64,000 bases of DNA from assembly GCF_001347015.1 (NCBI RefSeq), contig NZ_CFGI01000002.1, positions 62,001 to 126,000 on the forward strand, read 5' to 3'. Below the pieces are notes generated by a model. That model searched no databases, had not been told where the DNA came from, and was given only the letters and a program-made list of their open reading frames with translations. A program made the position numbers and the translations under genes. Below, piece by piece: positions 37,452 to 46,810 of this stretch. Each line of letters opens with the position of its first letter. The first letter of the stretch is position 1. The DNA is from Streptococcus pneumoniae (GTDB lineage: Bacteria > Bacillota > Bacilli > Lactobacillales > Streptococcaceae).

Positions 37452-37508
37452 AAATAGCTGAGCTATTTAGCACATGTTCTATTATAGCAGATTTCTGACA
37501 GGTGTCAA
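37452..37508 (-). promoter_or_regulatory. rpsP promoter and leader hairpin
   Basis: TTGACA (37508-37503), 16-nt spacer, TATAAT (37486-37481) on the minus strand. The leader has AAATAGCT-G-AGCTATTT (37452-37468), an 8-1-8 palindrome soon after the expected start of transcription. Confidence 0.8.
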
Positions 37509-37509
37509 G

Positions 37510-38049
37510 AAAAAAACTTGACAGAGTATAAAATTTTTAAAGCTTTTAGAAAGTTGTTAGAATAAGAAATAAATGTTTGAAAGAGGCTATCAGTGAATAC
37601 TATTTTAGAAAAATGTGATAAAAACCACCAAGTTAAGCCCTTCATCTCACCTGAACGTGATTTGAATGCTTGACTTCTAAATCCCAAGCCCGTTCCCAAA
37701 CGAAATATCAAGGATTTTAAGAACGATATCTACTAATTAATTCATAAAATATGAATCAATAGATTCTAAATAGGGGAATAGTTTAGTTCTGTAAAAATTA
37801 ACTTCTACACCTACAAAGCTTATTCTGACAGACTTTATAACAGTCTAAGAAAAAAAGTAGAGATTCATACAATATCTAGATTTTTCAAAAATTCTTTATC
37901 ATCAAATATGATTAACAAAACTATCCAAATCAAATCCGATGCATTGCTTCAAAGAATTCTTTAGTTGTTTGACTATCGAGGGCTTTTATTAAAAAATTTT
38001 TTCAAATAATTACCACCTTGACACATAAAATTCTTGCTTTTCAAATTTA
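37510..38049. other. Gene-free AT-rich region
   Basis: About 540 bp between the rpsP promoter and the operators of the next operon. It has no open frame with gene character. A GC-richer stretch at about 37600-37710 reads as protein-like pieces in more than one frame and may be the remnant of a lost gene; I cannot identify it. Confidence 0.5.
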
Positions 38050-38050
38050 A

Positions 38051-38099
38051 ATGTGATATATTTATAACATAAAATTTAAGTGTTATATATTTATAACAC
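38051..38099 (+). promoter_or_regulatory. Twin 20-bp operators before the membrane protein/XRE operon
   Basis: ATGTGATA-TATT-TATAACAT (38051-38070, one mismatch) and GTGTTATA-TATT-TATAACAC (38080-38099, perfect 8-4-8). Centres are 29 bp apart. The first contains a TGATATATT -10-like sequence. They are the likely binding sites of the XRE regulator encoded downstream. Confidence 0.65.
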
Positions 38100-38115
38100 A
38101 AAAAAGGAGTCTATC

Positions 38116-38712
38116 ATGAAAAAAAGTCAAAAAATGCGTGGCCTCATTGCAATGATTGCCATAGCTCTCTTTATTGATTTTATTGTTTTATTTGGTTCTA
38201 ATCTTAGTTGGGGACCCAAGTTAGTTATTACTGGTATTTCAGTGTCAGGTCAGATTGTAGCTATTTGGAGCTGGCTACATACGAAACCACGGCCTCATAA
38301 GATTCAGAAAGATAAGGGAAAGACTATTTTTGACTTGTCTGCTAAGCTTTACACGATACTTGTGTTTGCAGCAAGCATTTTTTATACAGTAGGAATTTGG
38401 GTTGCGACCCCAAGTGTAAGTTCTGGTATTAAAGAATGGATTTTGGGAATTATCCTCGTTATTGAAGTGATTTTATTTGGTTTTTTCTCTTTAAAAAATG
38501 TCAAGGAAACTCCGGACGAACGCTTTTATGCTAATTTAGCAAAGGCAGCTAGCTTGATGTTTGTTTTTATACTAGGCGCACTGATGATCCTAGCAGTTAC
38601 CATTGGGTATATGGGGTCTCTCACTCTTTACATGGGACAGATATTTATTAGCATAGCTGCCTTGATTTGCATCTTTGCGGTTGTCTATTTTATCTTGGAA
38701 CGGAAAGGATAA
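38116..38712 (+). CDS. Multi-pass membrane protein paired with XRE regulator
   Basis: A 198-residue protein with about six membrane segments in three pairs (about 10-50, 75-130 and 150-195) separated by a basic loop (HTKPRPHKIQKDKGK) and a conserved-looking KNVKETPDERFYANLAKAAS loop. I do not know its function; it resembles DUF membrane proteins co-encoded with small XRE regulators. The ATG at 38116 has AAGGAG upstream. The stop codon is 2 nt before the regulator gene. Confidence 0.65.
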   Translation: MKKSQKMRGLIAMIAIALFIDFIVLFGSNLSWGPKLVITGISVSGQIVAIWSWLHTKPRPHKIQKDKGKTIFDLSAKLYTILVFAASIFYTVGIWVATPSVSSGIKEWILGIILVIEVILFGFFSLKNVKETPDERFYANLAKAASLMFVFILGALMILAVTIGYMGSLTLYMGQIFISIAALICIFAVVYFILERKG

Positions 38713-38714
38713 GC

Positions 38715-38939
38715 ATGGCCAAAGAAAGCAAGATTATTACTAATCTCAAATCTGTTCGTGAATCCACAGGCATGACCCAGCAGGAGTTAGCCGACCGCAT
38801 CGGCATGCGACGCGAGACAATTCTGCACTTGGAAAATAACCGTTACAATCCTTCGCTGGAAATGGCTCTTAAAATTGCTCAAGTTTTTAATCTGAAAGTA
38901 GAAGACCTCTTTGAACTCAGACAGAAAGAGGAAGCATAA
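38715..38939 (+). CDS. XRE family helix-turn-helix regulator
   Basis: A 74-residue Cro/CI-type regulator: LKSVRESTGMTQQELADRIG and MRRETILHLENNRYNPSLEM form the helix-turn-helix, followed by AQVFNLKVEDLFEL. It is the short YozG/Xre-like type that acts as a dimer. The ATG follows AAAGGA and lies 2 nt after the membrane protein gene, so the pair is coupled. It probably binds the twin operators upstream and represses its own operon. Confidence 0.88.
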   Translation: MAKESKIITNLKSVRESTGMTQQELADRIGMRRETILHLENNRYNPSLEMALKIAQVFNLKVEDLFELRQKEEA

Positions 38940-39170
38940 TTCTTTTCGAGACCTAGTATTAAGTTCATTGATTAATTAGGAATTGAAGTCGAAAGAAAAA
39001 ATCCTTTTAAAATATAGTAATTCTTTCGAATTAACGTTTACTAATTGTGATGCTTTACGAGCTTTCTTAAGATCTGGTTCCCTAAATACTTTGAGTACAC
39101 TTATGGCATTGATGCCCCTAAACAAGCGACTTTCTGGTTGACTTCCTCTTAAACTGTCTTGTCACTAACA
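38940..39170. other. Gene-free region
   Basis: About 230 bp with no credible gene, no clear terminator for the XRE operon and no recognised repeat. The slrA promoter begins at its right end. Confidence 0.5.
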
Positions 39171-39171
39171 T

Positions 39172-39229
39172 TTGAAATCCACTTCCTTTTAGGGTACAAT
39201 GGTAGAAATGAATTTTTGAGAGGAACAGA
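39172..39229 (+). promoter_or_regulatory. slrA promoter
   Basis: TTGAAA (39172-39177), 17-nt spacer, TACAAT (39195-39200), then GAGG 6 nt before the ATG. Confidence 0.65.
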
Positions 39230-40033
39230 ATGAAAAAACTAGCAACCCTTCTTTTACTATCCACTGTAGCTCTAGCTGGATGTAGCAACATCCAACGCAG
39301 TCTGCGTGGTGATGACTATGTAGATTCTAGCTTGGCCGCTGAGGAAAGCTCCAAAGCAGCTGCCCAATCTGCCAAGGACTTAAACGATGCTTTAACAAAC
39401 GAGAATGCCAACTTCCCTCAACTTTCTAAGGAAGTTGCTGAAGATGAAGCCGAAGTGATTCTCCACACAAGCCAAGGTGATATTCGCATTAAACTCTTCC
39501 CTAAACTCGCTCCTCTAGCGGTTGAAAACTTCCTCACTCATGCCAAAGAAGGCTACTATAACGGCATTACCTTCCACCGTGTCATCGATGGCTTTATGGT
39601 CCAAACTGGAGATCCAAAAGGAGACGGTACAGGTGGTCAGTCCATCTGGCATGACAAGGATAAGACTAAAGACAAGGGAACTGGTTTCAAAAACGAGATT
39701 ACTCCTTATCTCTATAACATCCGTGGTGCTCTTTCTATGGCTAATACTGGTCAACCAAACACCAATGGCAGCCAGTTCTTCATCAACCAAAACTCTACAG
39801 ATACCTCTGCTAAACTCCCTACAAGCAAGTATCCCAAGAAAATCATCGAAGCCTACAAAGAAGGTGGAAACCCTAGTTTAGATGGCAAACACCCAGTCTT
39901 TGGTCAAGTGATTGACGGTATGGATGTTGTAGATAAAATTGCTAAAGCCGAAAAAGATGAAAAAGACAAGCCAACTACTGCTATCACAATCGACAGCATC
40001 GAAGTGGTGAAAGACTATGATTTTAAATCATAA
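39230..40033 (+). CDS. slrA: Cyclophilin-type peptidyl-prolyl isomerase lipoprotein SlrA
   Basis: A 267-residue surface lipoprotein: signal peptide with lipobox VALAGC (C18), an Ala/Ser/Lys-rich spacer (about 35-75) and a cyclophilin domain (about 75-262) with [24 protein letters not shown] and NGSQFFIN. It catalyses proline isomerisation of exported proteins; in pneumococcus SlrA affects colonisation. Two insertions relative to minimal cyclophilins are visible ([18 protein letters not shown] region and [19 protein letters not shown]). Monocistronic, with its own promoter and terminator. Confidence 0.94.
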   Translation: MKKLATLLLLSTVALAGCSNIQRSLRGDDYVDSSLAAEESSKAAAQSAKDLNDALTNENANFPQLSKEVAEDEAEVILHTSQGDIRIKLFPKLAPLAVENFLTHAKEGYYNGITFHRVIDGFMVQTGDPKGDGTGGQSIWHDKDKTKDKGTGFKNEITPYLYNIRGALSMANTGQPNTNGSQFFINQNSTDTSAKLPTSKYPKKIIEAYKEGGNPSLDGKHPVFGQVIDGMDVVDKIAKAEKDEKDKPTTAITIDSIEVVKDYDFKS

Positions 40034-40042
40034 AAACCAAAA

Positions 40043-40080
40043 AAATACAGTATCCACATACGGTACTGTATTTCTTTTAT
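40043..40080. terminator. Terminator between convergent slrA and the ABC-F gene
   Basis: AAATACAGTA pairs with TACTGTATTT over 11 nt, followed by CTTTTAT; an A-rich tract lies on the other side, so it can serve both strands. Confidence 0.8.
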
Positions 40081-40088
40081 CCTCATTC

Positions 40089-41630
40089 TTAAGTTAGCTT
40101 GTTAAAATCCCAGATTTGGTCCATCCAGCCTTCATAGAAGTCTGGTTCGTGGCAGACCATAAGGATAGACCCCTTGTATTCTTTGAGAGCGCGTTTGAGT
40201 TCATCCTTGGCATCCACATCCAAATGGTTGGTCGGCTCGTCCAGCACTAAAACGTTGTTTTCACGATTCATCAAGAGACAGAAACGAACCTTGGCTTGTT
40301 CCCCACCTGACAAAACCTGAATTTGGCTTTCAATATGCTTGGTTGTCAAACCACAACGGGCAAGGGCTGCACGAACTTCTGCTTGGTTGAGAGCTGGAAA
40401 GGCATTCCAAACAGCCTCTAGTGGTGTTTGACGATTGCCACCTTCTACTTCTTGCTCAAAATAACCAAGTTCTAGGTAGTCACCGCGTTCCACCTCCCCA
40501 GCGATTGGTGGGATAATTCCCAAGAGAGACTTCAAGAGAGTTGTTTTCCCGATACCATTTGCCCCGATGATAGCAACCTTTTGATTACGTTCAAAGGTAA
40601 GATTTAAAGGCTTGGTCAGAGGTCGATCATAACCAATTTGCAAATCCTTGGCTTGGAAGATAAAGCGCCCTGGCGTACGAGCTGGTTTGAAATCAAAGGA
40701 TGGTTTTGGTTTCTCGCTTTGGAGTTCGATAATATCCATCTTATCCAATTTCTTTTGACGAGACATGGCCATGTTTCGTGTTGCAACACGCGCTTTATTA
40801 CGTGCGACAAAGTCTTTGAGATCTGCAATCTCTTTCTGCTGACGTTCGTAGGCTGCCTCTAGCTGAGATTTCTTCATGGCATAGACTTCTTGGAACTGGT
40901 AGTAGTCACCGGAATAACGCGTCAGCTGTTGATTTTCCACATGATAGACGATATTGATAACATCATTGAGGAATGGAATATCGTGTGAAATAAGGACAAA
41001 GGCATTCTCATAGTTTTGGAGATAGCGCTTGAGCCAGTCAATATGCTCAGCATCCAAGTAGTTGGTCGGCTCATCCAAAAGCAAGATATCAGGCTTTTCA
41101 AGGAGAAGTTTTGCCAAAAGCACCTTGGTTCTTTGCCCACCTGACAAAGAGGTCACATCCGTATCCATGCCAAAGTCCATGACACCAAGGGCACGCGCTA
41201 CTTCGTCAATCTTAGCATCCAAGGTATAGAAATCACGACTCTCTAAACGGTCTTGAAGTTCGCCAACTTCTTCCATGAGAGCATCAACATCCGCACCGTC
41301 TTCAGCCATTTCCATATAAAGGTCATTGATTCGGGCTTCTGCTTTAAAAAGCTCATCAAAGGCTGTACGGAGCACATCACGCACCGACTGCCCTTCAGCA
41401 AGGACGGAGTGCTGATCCAAGTAACCTGCCGTCACATATTTGGACCACTCAACCTTCCCTTCATCTGGCAGCATTTTGCCAGTAACGATGCTCATAAAGG
41501 TTGATTTCCCTTCACCATTGGCACCGACCAGACCGATATGTTCTCCCTTGAGGAGACGGAAGGACACATCTTCAAAAATTGCACGGTCACCAAAACCGTG
41601 ACTCAGATTTTTAACTTCTAAAATACTCAT
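40089..41630 (-). CDS. ABC-F family ATPase
   Basis: A 513-residue soluble protein with two ABC cassettes: Walker A GANGEGKST and GANGIGKTTLLK, signatures LSGGQRTK and LSGGEQAKVR, Walker B with LLLDEPTNYLD and LVLDEPTNHLD. The interdomain linker (about 240-310) is basic and helical (KARVATRNMAMSRQKKLDKM). There is no membrane domain. ABC-F proteins act on the ribosome as translation factors; this is a YbiT/EttA-like housekeeping member rather than a clear resistance type. A BOX ends 22 nt upstream of the ATG, so its promoter lies in or beyond that BOX. Confidence 0.92.
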   Translation of the reverse strand: MSILEVKNLSHGFGDRAIFEDVSFRLLKGEHIGLVGANGEGKSTFMSIVTGKMLPDEGKVEWSKYVTAGYLDQHSVLAEGQSVRDVLRTAFDELFKAEARINDLYMEMAEDGADVDALMEEVGELQDRLESRDFYTLDAKIDEVARALGVMDFGMDTDVTSLSGGQRTKVLLAKLLLEKPDILLLDEPTNYLDAEHIDWLKRYLQNYENAFVLISHDIPFLNDVINIVYHVENQQLTRYSGDYYQFQEVYAMKKSQLEAAYERQQKEIADLKDFVARNKARVATRNMAMSRQKKLDKMDIIELQSEKPKPSFDFKPARTPGRFIFQAKDLQIGYDRPLTKPLNLTFERNQKVAIIGANGIGKTTLLKSLLGIIPPIAGEVERGDYLELGYFEQEVEGGNRQTPLEAVWNAFPALNQAEVRAALARCGLTTKHIESQIQVLSGGEQAKVRFCLLMNRENNVLVLDEPTNHLDVDAKDELKRALKEYKGSILMVCHEPDFYEGWMDQIWDFNKLT

Positions 41631-41652
41631 TTTAATTCCTTATCTTGTTTTT

Positions 41653-41802
41653 ATACTCTTCGAAAATCTCTTCAAACCACATCAGCTTCACCTTGCCGTA
41701 TATATGTGATTGACTTCGTCAGTCTTATCTACAACCTCAAAACAGTATTTTGAGCAGCCTGCAGCTAGTTTCTTAGTTTGCTCTTTGATTTTCATTGAGT
41801 AT
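41653..41802 (+). repeat. BOX element (one boxB)
   Basis: boxA starts ATACTCTTCG at 41653 and boxC ends GAGTAT at 41802. The boxC end runs into the vanZ gene and supplies its last codons and stop. Confidence 0.9.
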
Positions 41803-42265
41803 TATGTAATCGTTTATAGAGGAGCCAAGCCAGATAACCACCCAAGGTATTGGTCCACAAATCATCAACCTCAAAGACGCGATTGAAATCAAATAAAAAG
41901 TCCAAGACCAACTGCGTACACTCGATTCCTAGGCTTAGAAGAAAACTGAAAAAGATCACTTTTCTTGTTTTCCGCAAGTTTGGAAGGAGATAAAGGAGTT
42001 GGAACACCAAAGGAAAAAGCAAGAAGACATTGAGGATATTTTGTAGAAAAAGCCAACATAATTGTCCTATGTCACTCACCTGGCCCAGTTTCCAGAAAGA
42101 ATTGAAAGGAGTCAAAAGAAAAACCAGGCGTCCAAGATGCTGAATACCTGGAGTTTCCACTCCCACGGGAGATTGTTCTTGAGGAGTAAAGCAAAAATAG
42201 ACGATACAAATGCTATAGAAAATGACTCCCCAGACCAAAACATGATTATAACTCTTCTTCATCAT
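41792..42265 (-). CDS. VanZ family membrane protein
   Basis: A 157-residue VanZ-like protein with about four membrane segments, PFNSFW and the conserved E-x-x-Q (SLGIECTQLVLDF) and D of VDDLWTNTLGGYLAW. VanZ proteins are linked to low-level teicoplanin and lipoglycopeptide resistance; the housekeeping role is unclear. Its ATG overlaps the rlmN stop codon (TAATG). The last codons (ACT CAA TGA) come from the inserted BOX element, so the original C-terminus has been replaced. Confidence 0.88.
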   Translation of the reverse strand: MMKKSYNHVLVWGVIFYSICIVYFCFTPQEQSPVGVETPGIQHLGRLVFLLTPFNSFWKLGQVSDIGQLCWLFLQNILNVFLLFPLVFQLLYLLPNLRKTRKVIFFSFLLSLGIECTQLVLDFLFDFNRVFEVDDLWTNTLGGYLAWLLYKRLHNTQ

Positions 42266-43350
42266 TAAGGATTGACTGCTGCGACTGCTTTCTGGCGGTC
42301 ACGTTTCATTGTATTGGAACGCAATTGTCCACAAGCTGCATCAATATCTGTACCATGCTCTTGACGAACCACACAGTTAACCCCTTTTTTCTTAAGCGTA
42401 TCATAGAAGACCAGGACACGCTCTTTGGGACTACGGCTATATTGGTCATGTTCACTAACTGGGTTGTAAGGAATCAAGTTTACATAAGACAATTTCTTGA
42501 TGTTCTTGAGCAATTCAGCCAATTCCAAGGCTTGTTCTACACCGTCGTTGACTTCATTAAGCATAATATACTCAAAGGTTACACGACGGTTGGTTGTTTC
42601 AATGTAATACTCAATGGCTGCGAAAAGTTTTTCAATCGGAAAGGCACGGTTAATCTTCATGATACTTGAGCGTAATTCATTGTTGGGTGCGTGAAGGGAA
42701 ACGGCAAGATTGACCTGAACTCCTTCATTAGCAAAATCACGAATTTTATGGGCCAAACCTGAGGTTGAAACCGTAATGTGACGAGCACCGATAGCCATTC
42801 CCTTGTCATCGTTGATAGTACGAACGAAATTTAAGACATTGTTATAGTTATCAAATGGTTCACCGATTCCCATGACAACGATATGGCTGACGCGTTCGTC
42901 CTGACCACGCTCATCAAAGTATTTCTGAACCAGCATGATTTGCGCTACGATTTCACCGTTATTGAGGTCACGTTGTTTCTTAATCAAACCAGAAGCACAG
43001 AAGGTACAACCGATATTACATCCGACCTGAGTGGTCACACAGACAGACAAACCGTAGTGTTGACGCATGAGTACTGTCTCAATCAGCATTCCATCTGGCA
43101 ATTCAAAAAGATATTTAACTGTCCCATCAGCAGACTCTTGCACAATACGCTGTTTCAAGGGATTGACCACAAACTGGTCATTAAGCTTAGCAATCAAATC
43201 CTTGGAAAGGTTGGTCATCTCTTCAAATGACTGGACACGTTTACGGTAAAGCCATTCCCAGATTTGATCTGCACGGAATTTCTTTTCTCCCTGCTCCAAA
43301 ACCCATTCCTGCATGGTTTGACGTGTTAAACTATAAATTGACGGTTTCAT
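42265..43350 (-). CDS. rlmN: 23S rRNA/tRNA adenine-C2 methyltransferase RlmN
   Basis: Radical SAM enzyme methylating A2503 of 23S rRNA and A37 of some tRNAs. The 4Fe-4S cluster motif is CNIGCTFC (C111, C115, C118); the methyl-carrying Cys is in the C-terminal [17 protein letters not shown] is typical. The 361-residue length is normal. It sits in a run yutD-rlmN-vanZ, 20 nt after yutD; AAGGAG precedes the ATG. Confidence 0.96.
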   Translation of the reverse strand: MKPSIYSLTRQTMQEWVLEQGEKKFRADQIWEWLYRKRVQSFEEMTNLSKDLIAKLNDQFVVNPLKQRIVQESADGTVKYLFELPDGMLIETVLMRQHYGLSVCVTTQVGCNIGCTFCASGLIKKQRDLNNGEIVAQIMLVQKYFDERGQDERVSHIVVMGIGEPFDNYNNVLNFVRTINDDKGMAIGARHITVSTSGLAHKIRDFANEGVQVNLAVSLHAPNNELRSSIMKINRAFPIEKLFAAIEYYIETTNRRVTFEYIMLNEVNDGVEQALELAELLKNIKKLSYVNLIPYNPVSEHDQYSRSPKERVLVFYDTLKKKGVNCVVRQEHGTDIDAACGQLRSNTMKRDRQKAVAAVNP

Positions 43351-43370
43351 TTCTACTCCTTATTCTCTAC

Positions 43371-43901
43371 TCACTTCTGACGAATGACAAAATGACGTTG
43401 CCCCTTGTCCTCTTTCTGAGAATGCTGGTCTTTCTGACGACGTCTATTTTTCTTATCTGCATTCGGTTTTCGTTTGGTTTGAGTCGGTTTCTTTCCTTTT
43501 TTAGAAGGTGGTTCTTCTTCCTTCTTACGCATTTTCTTGTCAAATGATGCTCGCTTAGGGGCTTCATTTTCTAGGACAAAATAGGCACAACCATAACTAC
43601 AATACTCTAAAAGGTAGTCTTGTAAACGACTGATTTTTTCAAGTTTTTCTTCTGTTCGATCATCCTTGTAAAAACCTCGTAGACGAAGCTGTTCGTTGCT
43701 CCAGTCTCCCACGATATAATCAAACTTGGTTAAGACTTCTGAAAAACGCTGATTAAAAGCCGTCACATCAAAGGCATCCTTGATATTTTCCACCAAGGAA
43801 AAAGCTATCCCTTCCGTTTCGACCTTGTCCCCGTGTAAATGAAACTCAGGACCAGGAAACTTGTTATAGTTGTATAATTCAGGTGCAATTTCTTTTCGCA
43901 T
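43371..43901 (-). CDS. YutD family protein
   Basis: A 176-residue protein: the first 120 residues match the Firmicute YutD family (FDVTAFNQRFSEVLTKFDYIVGDWSNEQLRLRGFY region and CSYGCAYFVLEN), and the tail is a low-complexity basic stretch (KKGKKPTQTKRKPNADKKNR) that may bind RNA. Function unknown. AAGGA lies 6 nt before the ATG. It is cotranscribed with rlmN, suggesting a ribosome link, which is only inference. Confidence 0.82.
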   Translation of the reverse strand: MRKEIAPELYNYNKFPGPEFHLHGDKVETEGIAFSLVENIKDAFDVTAFNQRFSEVLTKFDYIVGDWSNEQLRLRGFYKDDRTEEKLEKISRLQDYLLEYCSYGCAYFVLENEAPKRASFDKKMRKKEEEPPSKKGKKPTQTKRKPNADKKNRRRQKDQHSQKEDKGQRHFVIRQK

Positions 43902-43979
43902 AGATATCCTTTTTTCACGATTACTTAATACTTTATTCTACCATAATTTCTAGCAGTTAGCACGTTTCTCATAAAAATG

Positions 43980-44005
43980 AAAAAAGTCTGACGATTTTGT
44001 CAGAC
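43980..44005 (-). terminator. Terminator of sodA
   Basis: Minus strand GTCTGAC-AAAATC-GTCAGAC followed by TTTTTT. Confidence 0.85.
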
Positions 44006-44057
44006 CAGAATCATATAACCTTAAAAAGAGAAGAACAATTCTTCCCTCCAACTATCA

Positions 44058-44663
44058 TTATTTAGCAGCTGCGTACAATTCATCTACTTTGTTCCAGTTG
44101 ATCACTGAGAAGAAAGCTTTGATGTAGTCAGGACGCACGTTGCGGTATTTCACATAGTAAGCATGTTCCCAAACGTCCAAGCCCAAGATTGGTTTTTTAC
44201 CTTCTGAGATTGGTGTGTCTTGGTTTGCTGTTGAAGTCACTTCAAGCTTCCCTTCTTTGTTGACAACCAACCATGCCCATCCTGAACCGAAACGAGTTGT
44301 TGCTGCTGCAGTGAAGTCTGCTTGGAATTCTTCAAATGAACCAAATGTTGCATCGATTGCTGCTGCCAGTTCTGCTGATGGAGCTGTTTTCTCAGGAGTC
44401 ATCAATTCCCAGAAAAGAGCGTGGTTCAAGTGTCCACCACCGTTGTTGATAAGTGCTTGACGGATATCAGCTGGGATAGATTCTACATCAGCAAGCAAGG
44501 CTTCAAGGTCTTCACCGATTTCAGAGTGTTTTTCAAGAGCTGCATTAGCATTGTTGACATAAGTTTGATGGTGTTTGTCATGGTGCAAGTGCATTGTTTC
44601 CGCATCGATGTATGGTTCCAAAGCGTCGTATGCATATGGAAGATCTGGTAAGATAATAGCCAT
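44058..44663 (-). CDS. sodA: Manganese superoxide dismutase
   Basis: A 201-residue cytosolic SOD. Metal ligands are visible as H27 ([12 protein letters not shown]), the His of [11 protein letters not shown], and Asp/His of LDVWEHAYY. The GSGWAWLV and GGHLNH contexts suit the Mn type of streptococci. It has its own near-consensus promoter and a terminator. The product is the main superoxide defence in a catalase-negative, peroxide-producing organism. Confidence 0.96.
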   Translation of the reverse strand: MAIILPDLPYAYDALEPYIDAETMHLHHDKHHQTYVNNANAALEKHSEIGEDLEALLADVESIPADIRQALINNGGGHLNHALFWELMTPEKTAPSAELAAAIDATFGSFEEFQADFTAAATTRFGSGWAWLVVNKEGKLEVTSTANQDTPISEGKKPILGLDVWEHAYYVKYRNVRPDYIKAFFSVINWNKVDELYAAAK

Positions 44664-44694
44664 CTGTAATACCTCTTTTTCTTTCTATATGAAA

Positions 44695-44723
44695 ATGATA
44701 ACGCAAACATTCACTTTTTTCAA
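44695..44723 (-). promoter_or_regulatory. sodA promoter
   Basis: TTGAAA (44723-44718), 17-nt spacer, TATCAT (44700-44695) on the minus strand, about 30 nt before the ATG. Confidence 0.65.
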
Positions 44724-44752
44724 GTTTTTTGCTTATAGATGAAGAAATCACT

Positions 44753-44792
44753 AAGAAACCCACGACAAGATAATCCTGACGCGGGTTGTAGT
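44753..44792 (-). terminator. Possible weak terminator of holA
   Basis: Minus strand AACCC...GGGTTTCTT with a long imperfect loop, after the holA stop. The pairing is short. Confidence 0.35.
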
Positions 44793-44804
44793 TTCAAAAA
44801 AATG

Positions 44805-45842
44805 TCAATTTACCTGACTAGCAATCTGTAAGAGTGCTTTTTCAAAAAGGAAACTCTTTTCATAAAGACCTGTCTTAATCTGATAGTCTGTCTCAATCAA
44901 ATAGGAAATAGCTTGCTTCAAAAAGCTCAAGGAAAGTCCTCGTGAATCTCTCAACGCAAATTTGATTTGATAGGGATTTGGATTACGTCCGAGAAAACTG
45001 CCTAAACTACTTGCTATCTGCGATTCTGTTTGCCCAGACTCTGACAAAATTTTCACCTGAGTAAAAGTCCGAAATTGTCCCAGCATGACTGCAATCAACT
45101 TGATTTCATCTTCCCCTTGCAAGGTCAAGTCTCTCACCAAATCGCGCGCCTGGTCCATCTTTTTAGTCAGAATAAACTGAGTTAAATCAAAAATATTGTC
45201 CTGTAAGGTCTTGGGAATTGCGTTAACAATATCCTCTTCCTCGATAACAGAGTCTCCCTTATAGGACTGTAAAAAGAGGAGATTTTTCTGGATTTCGCTA
45301 AATTGAAAACCCGACTTGACGAGAAGATTTTCAAAAGAATGATTGGCAAACTGCAGACCTTGTTTCTGGCTCCACTTTTGGAAATACTGGCGCAATTCTT
45401 GTTCTTTGGCTTCTACTGCATCAAAGACCTTGGCATCACGCTTAAGTAATTTAACCAGCCGTCTTTTGCTATCCAGTTTTCCTTCCGCAAAGATTAACAA
45501 CTTGGTTGTTGGTGAAGGATTGTCAAGATATTCCTCAAAAGATTTGAGCTCATCATCTGCCAAAAAGCGCTTTTTAGCAGTAGTGATGTCGACAAAATGA
45601 TCCAATATCACGATTTTCTCATCCGCAAAGAAAGGAAGGCTGACCAACTCCAGTTCCACATCCTTGTAAACCACTTCTTTCATATCAAAGTAGGCAAAGT
45701 TGAGGTCGGCAGAATCATAGCCAATCTGTTTCAATACTTGACTCTTCATCACTTCAAACTGCCCCTGATCTGTCCCTGTAAATAGGCTCAGACTCGGTAA
45801 ATTTGCTAGAGTCAGTTTTTGACTCTCTTCAATAGCTAGCAT
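44805..45842 (-). CDS. holA: DNA polymerase III subunit delta
   Basis: Clamp-loader delta subunit, 345 residues, which opens the beta clamp. Recognised by LFTGTDQGQFEVMKSQVLKQ at the start, the LPFFADEKIVILDHF strand, SPTTKLLIFAEGKLD, and the collar domain (EEEDIVNAIPKTLQDNIFDL region and ISYLIETDYQIKTG). It lacks Walker A, as expected for delta. It follows pyrD by 32 nt. Confidence 0.92.
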   Translation of the reverse strand: MLAIEESQKLTLANLPSLSLFTGTDQGQFEVMKSQVLKQIGYDSADLNFAYFDMKEVVYKDVELELVSLPFFADEKIVILDHFVDITTAKKRFLADDELKSFEEYLDNPSPTTKLLIFAEGKLDSKRRLVKLLKRDAKVFDAVEAKEQELRQYFQKWSQKQGLQFANHSFENLLVKSGFQFSEIQKNLLFLQSYKGDSVIEEEDIVNAIPKTLQDNIFDLTQFILTKKMDQARDLVRDLTLQGEDEIKLIAVMLGQFRTFTQVKILSESGQTESQIASSLGSFLGRNPNPYQIKFALRDSRGLSLSFLKQAISYLIETDYQIKTGLYEKSFLFEKALLQIASQVN

Positions 45843-45874
45843 CGTCTCTCCTTTCTTCTGATTTTTTAATGAAT

Positions 45875-46810
45875 TTAATCGATATAGCGCAATTTCCCAC
45901 GGAAATCTTCTAGGCTCTCGTATCCTTTTTCCGCCATGATTGCTTTCAGTTCATTAGTAATGCGTTCAAAAGAACCGACGCCTTCTTTGTGAAGTGTAGT
46001 TCCCACCTGCACCATACTTGCTCCACAGAGGATATGTTCAAAGGCATCACGACCAGTCAAAACGCCACCTGTTCCGATGATTTGGATTTGAGGATTGAGA
46101 CGTTGGTAGAAGGCGTGAACGTTAGCTAAAGAAGTTGGTTTAATATACTCCCCACCAATGCCCCCAAATCCATTTTTAGGACGGATAACGACGGACTCAT
46201 CTTCTATATAAAGGCCGTTTCCGATAGAGTTAACGCAGTTGACAAACTTGAGCGGATATTTGTTGAAAATAGCTGCCGCTTGGTCAAAGTGAACAATATC
46301 AAAATATGGTGGCAATTTAATTCCAAGAGGTTTGGTGAAGTAGGCAAACACCTCTGCCAAAATCCAGTCTGTTGTCTCAAAATCATAGGCAATCTGAGGT
46401 TTACCTGGAACATTTGGACAGGAGAGGTTTAGCTCAGTAAGACCACGAAAATCACTCTCTTGGACTTTTTTCAGGATAATATGAGTTTCCTCTGGAGACA
46501 TGCCAACTAGAGATAAAAAGAAAGTCCGGTTTGGCTCTTTTTCCTGCAGATCCAAAAGGTAGTCTAGATAGTAGTCTAAGCCCTTATTTGGCAAACCCAT
46601 AGAGTTGATAGAACCAAGTGGAACATCTTGGTAGCGTGGCTCAGGATTCCCCTGACGGAAGTCCAAGGTTGCTGTCTTAGTGACAAAGGTTCCTGCCGCT
46701 GAGTTTTTAACCCCTTCTAACTCTGCTATCGTCATACAAGCCACACCTGCTGCATTCATCAAACAATTGTAAAACTCAAAACCAGCAATTTGTGTTTTCG
46801 TTGATACCAT
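45875..46810 (-). CDS. pyrD: Dihydroorotate dehydrogenase, class 1A
   Basis: A 311-residue FMN enzyme oxidising dihydroorotate to orotate, probably with fumarate as acceptor. Class 1A features are [33 protein letters not shown], the catalytic Cys of [13 protein letters not shown], and [17 protein letters not shown]. The ATG at 46810 sits 9 nt from GGAGG; an in-frame ATG three codons upstream overlaps that site and is unlikely. It appears to lead the pyrD-holA pair. Confidence 0.93.
   Translation of the reverse strand: MVSTKTQIAGFEFYNCLMNAAGVACMTIAELEGVKNSAAGTFVTKTATLDFRQGNPEPRYQDVPLGSINSMGLPNKGLDYYLDYLLDLQEKEPNRTFFLSLVGMSPEETHIILKKVQESDFRGLTELNLSCPNVPGKPQIAYDFETTDWILAEVFAYFTKPLGIKLPPYFDIVHFDQAAAIFNKYPLKFVNCVNSIGNGLYIEDESVVIRPKNGFGGIGGEYIKPTSLANVHAFYQRLNPQIQIIGTGGVLTGRDAFEHILCGASMVQVGTTLHKEGVGSFERITNELKAIMAEKGYESLEDFRGKLRYID

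Noticed and set aside
37505-37711. A frame upstream of rpsP resembling a transposase fragment
   Set aside because: Too short and degraded to assign; no inverted repeats or partner fragment were found.
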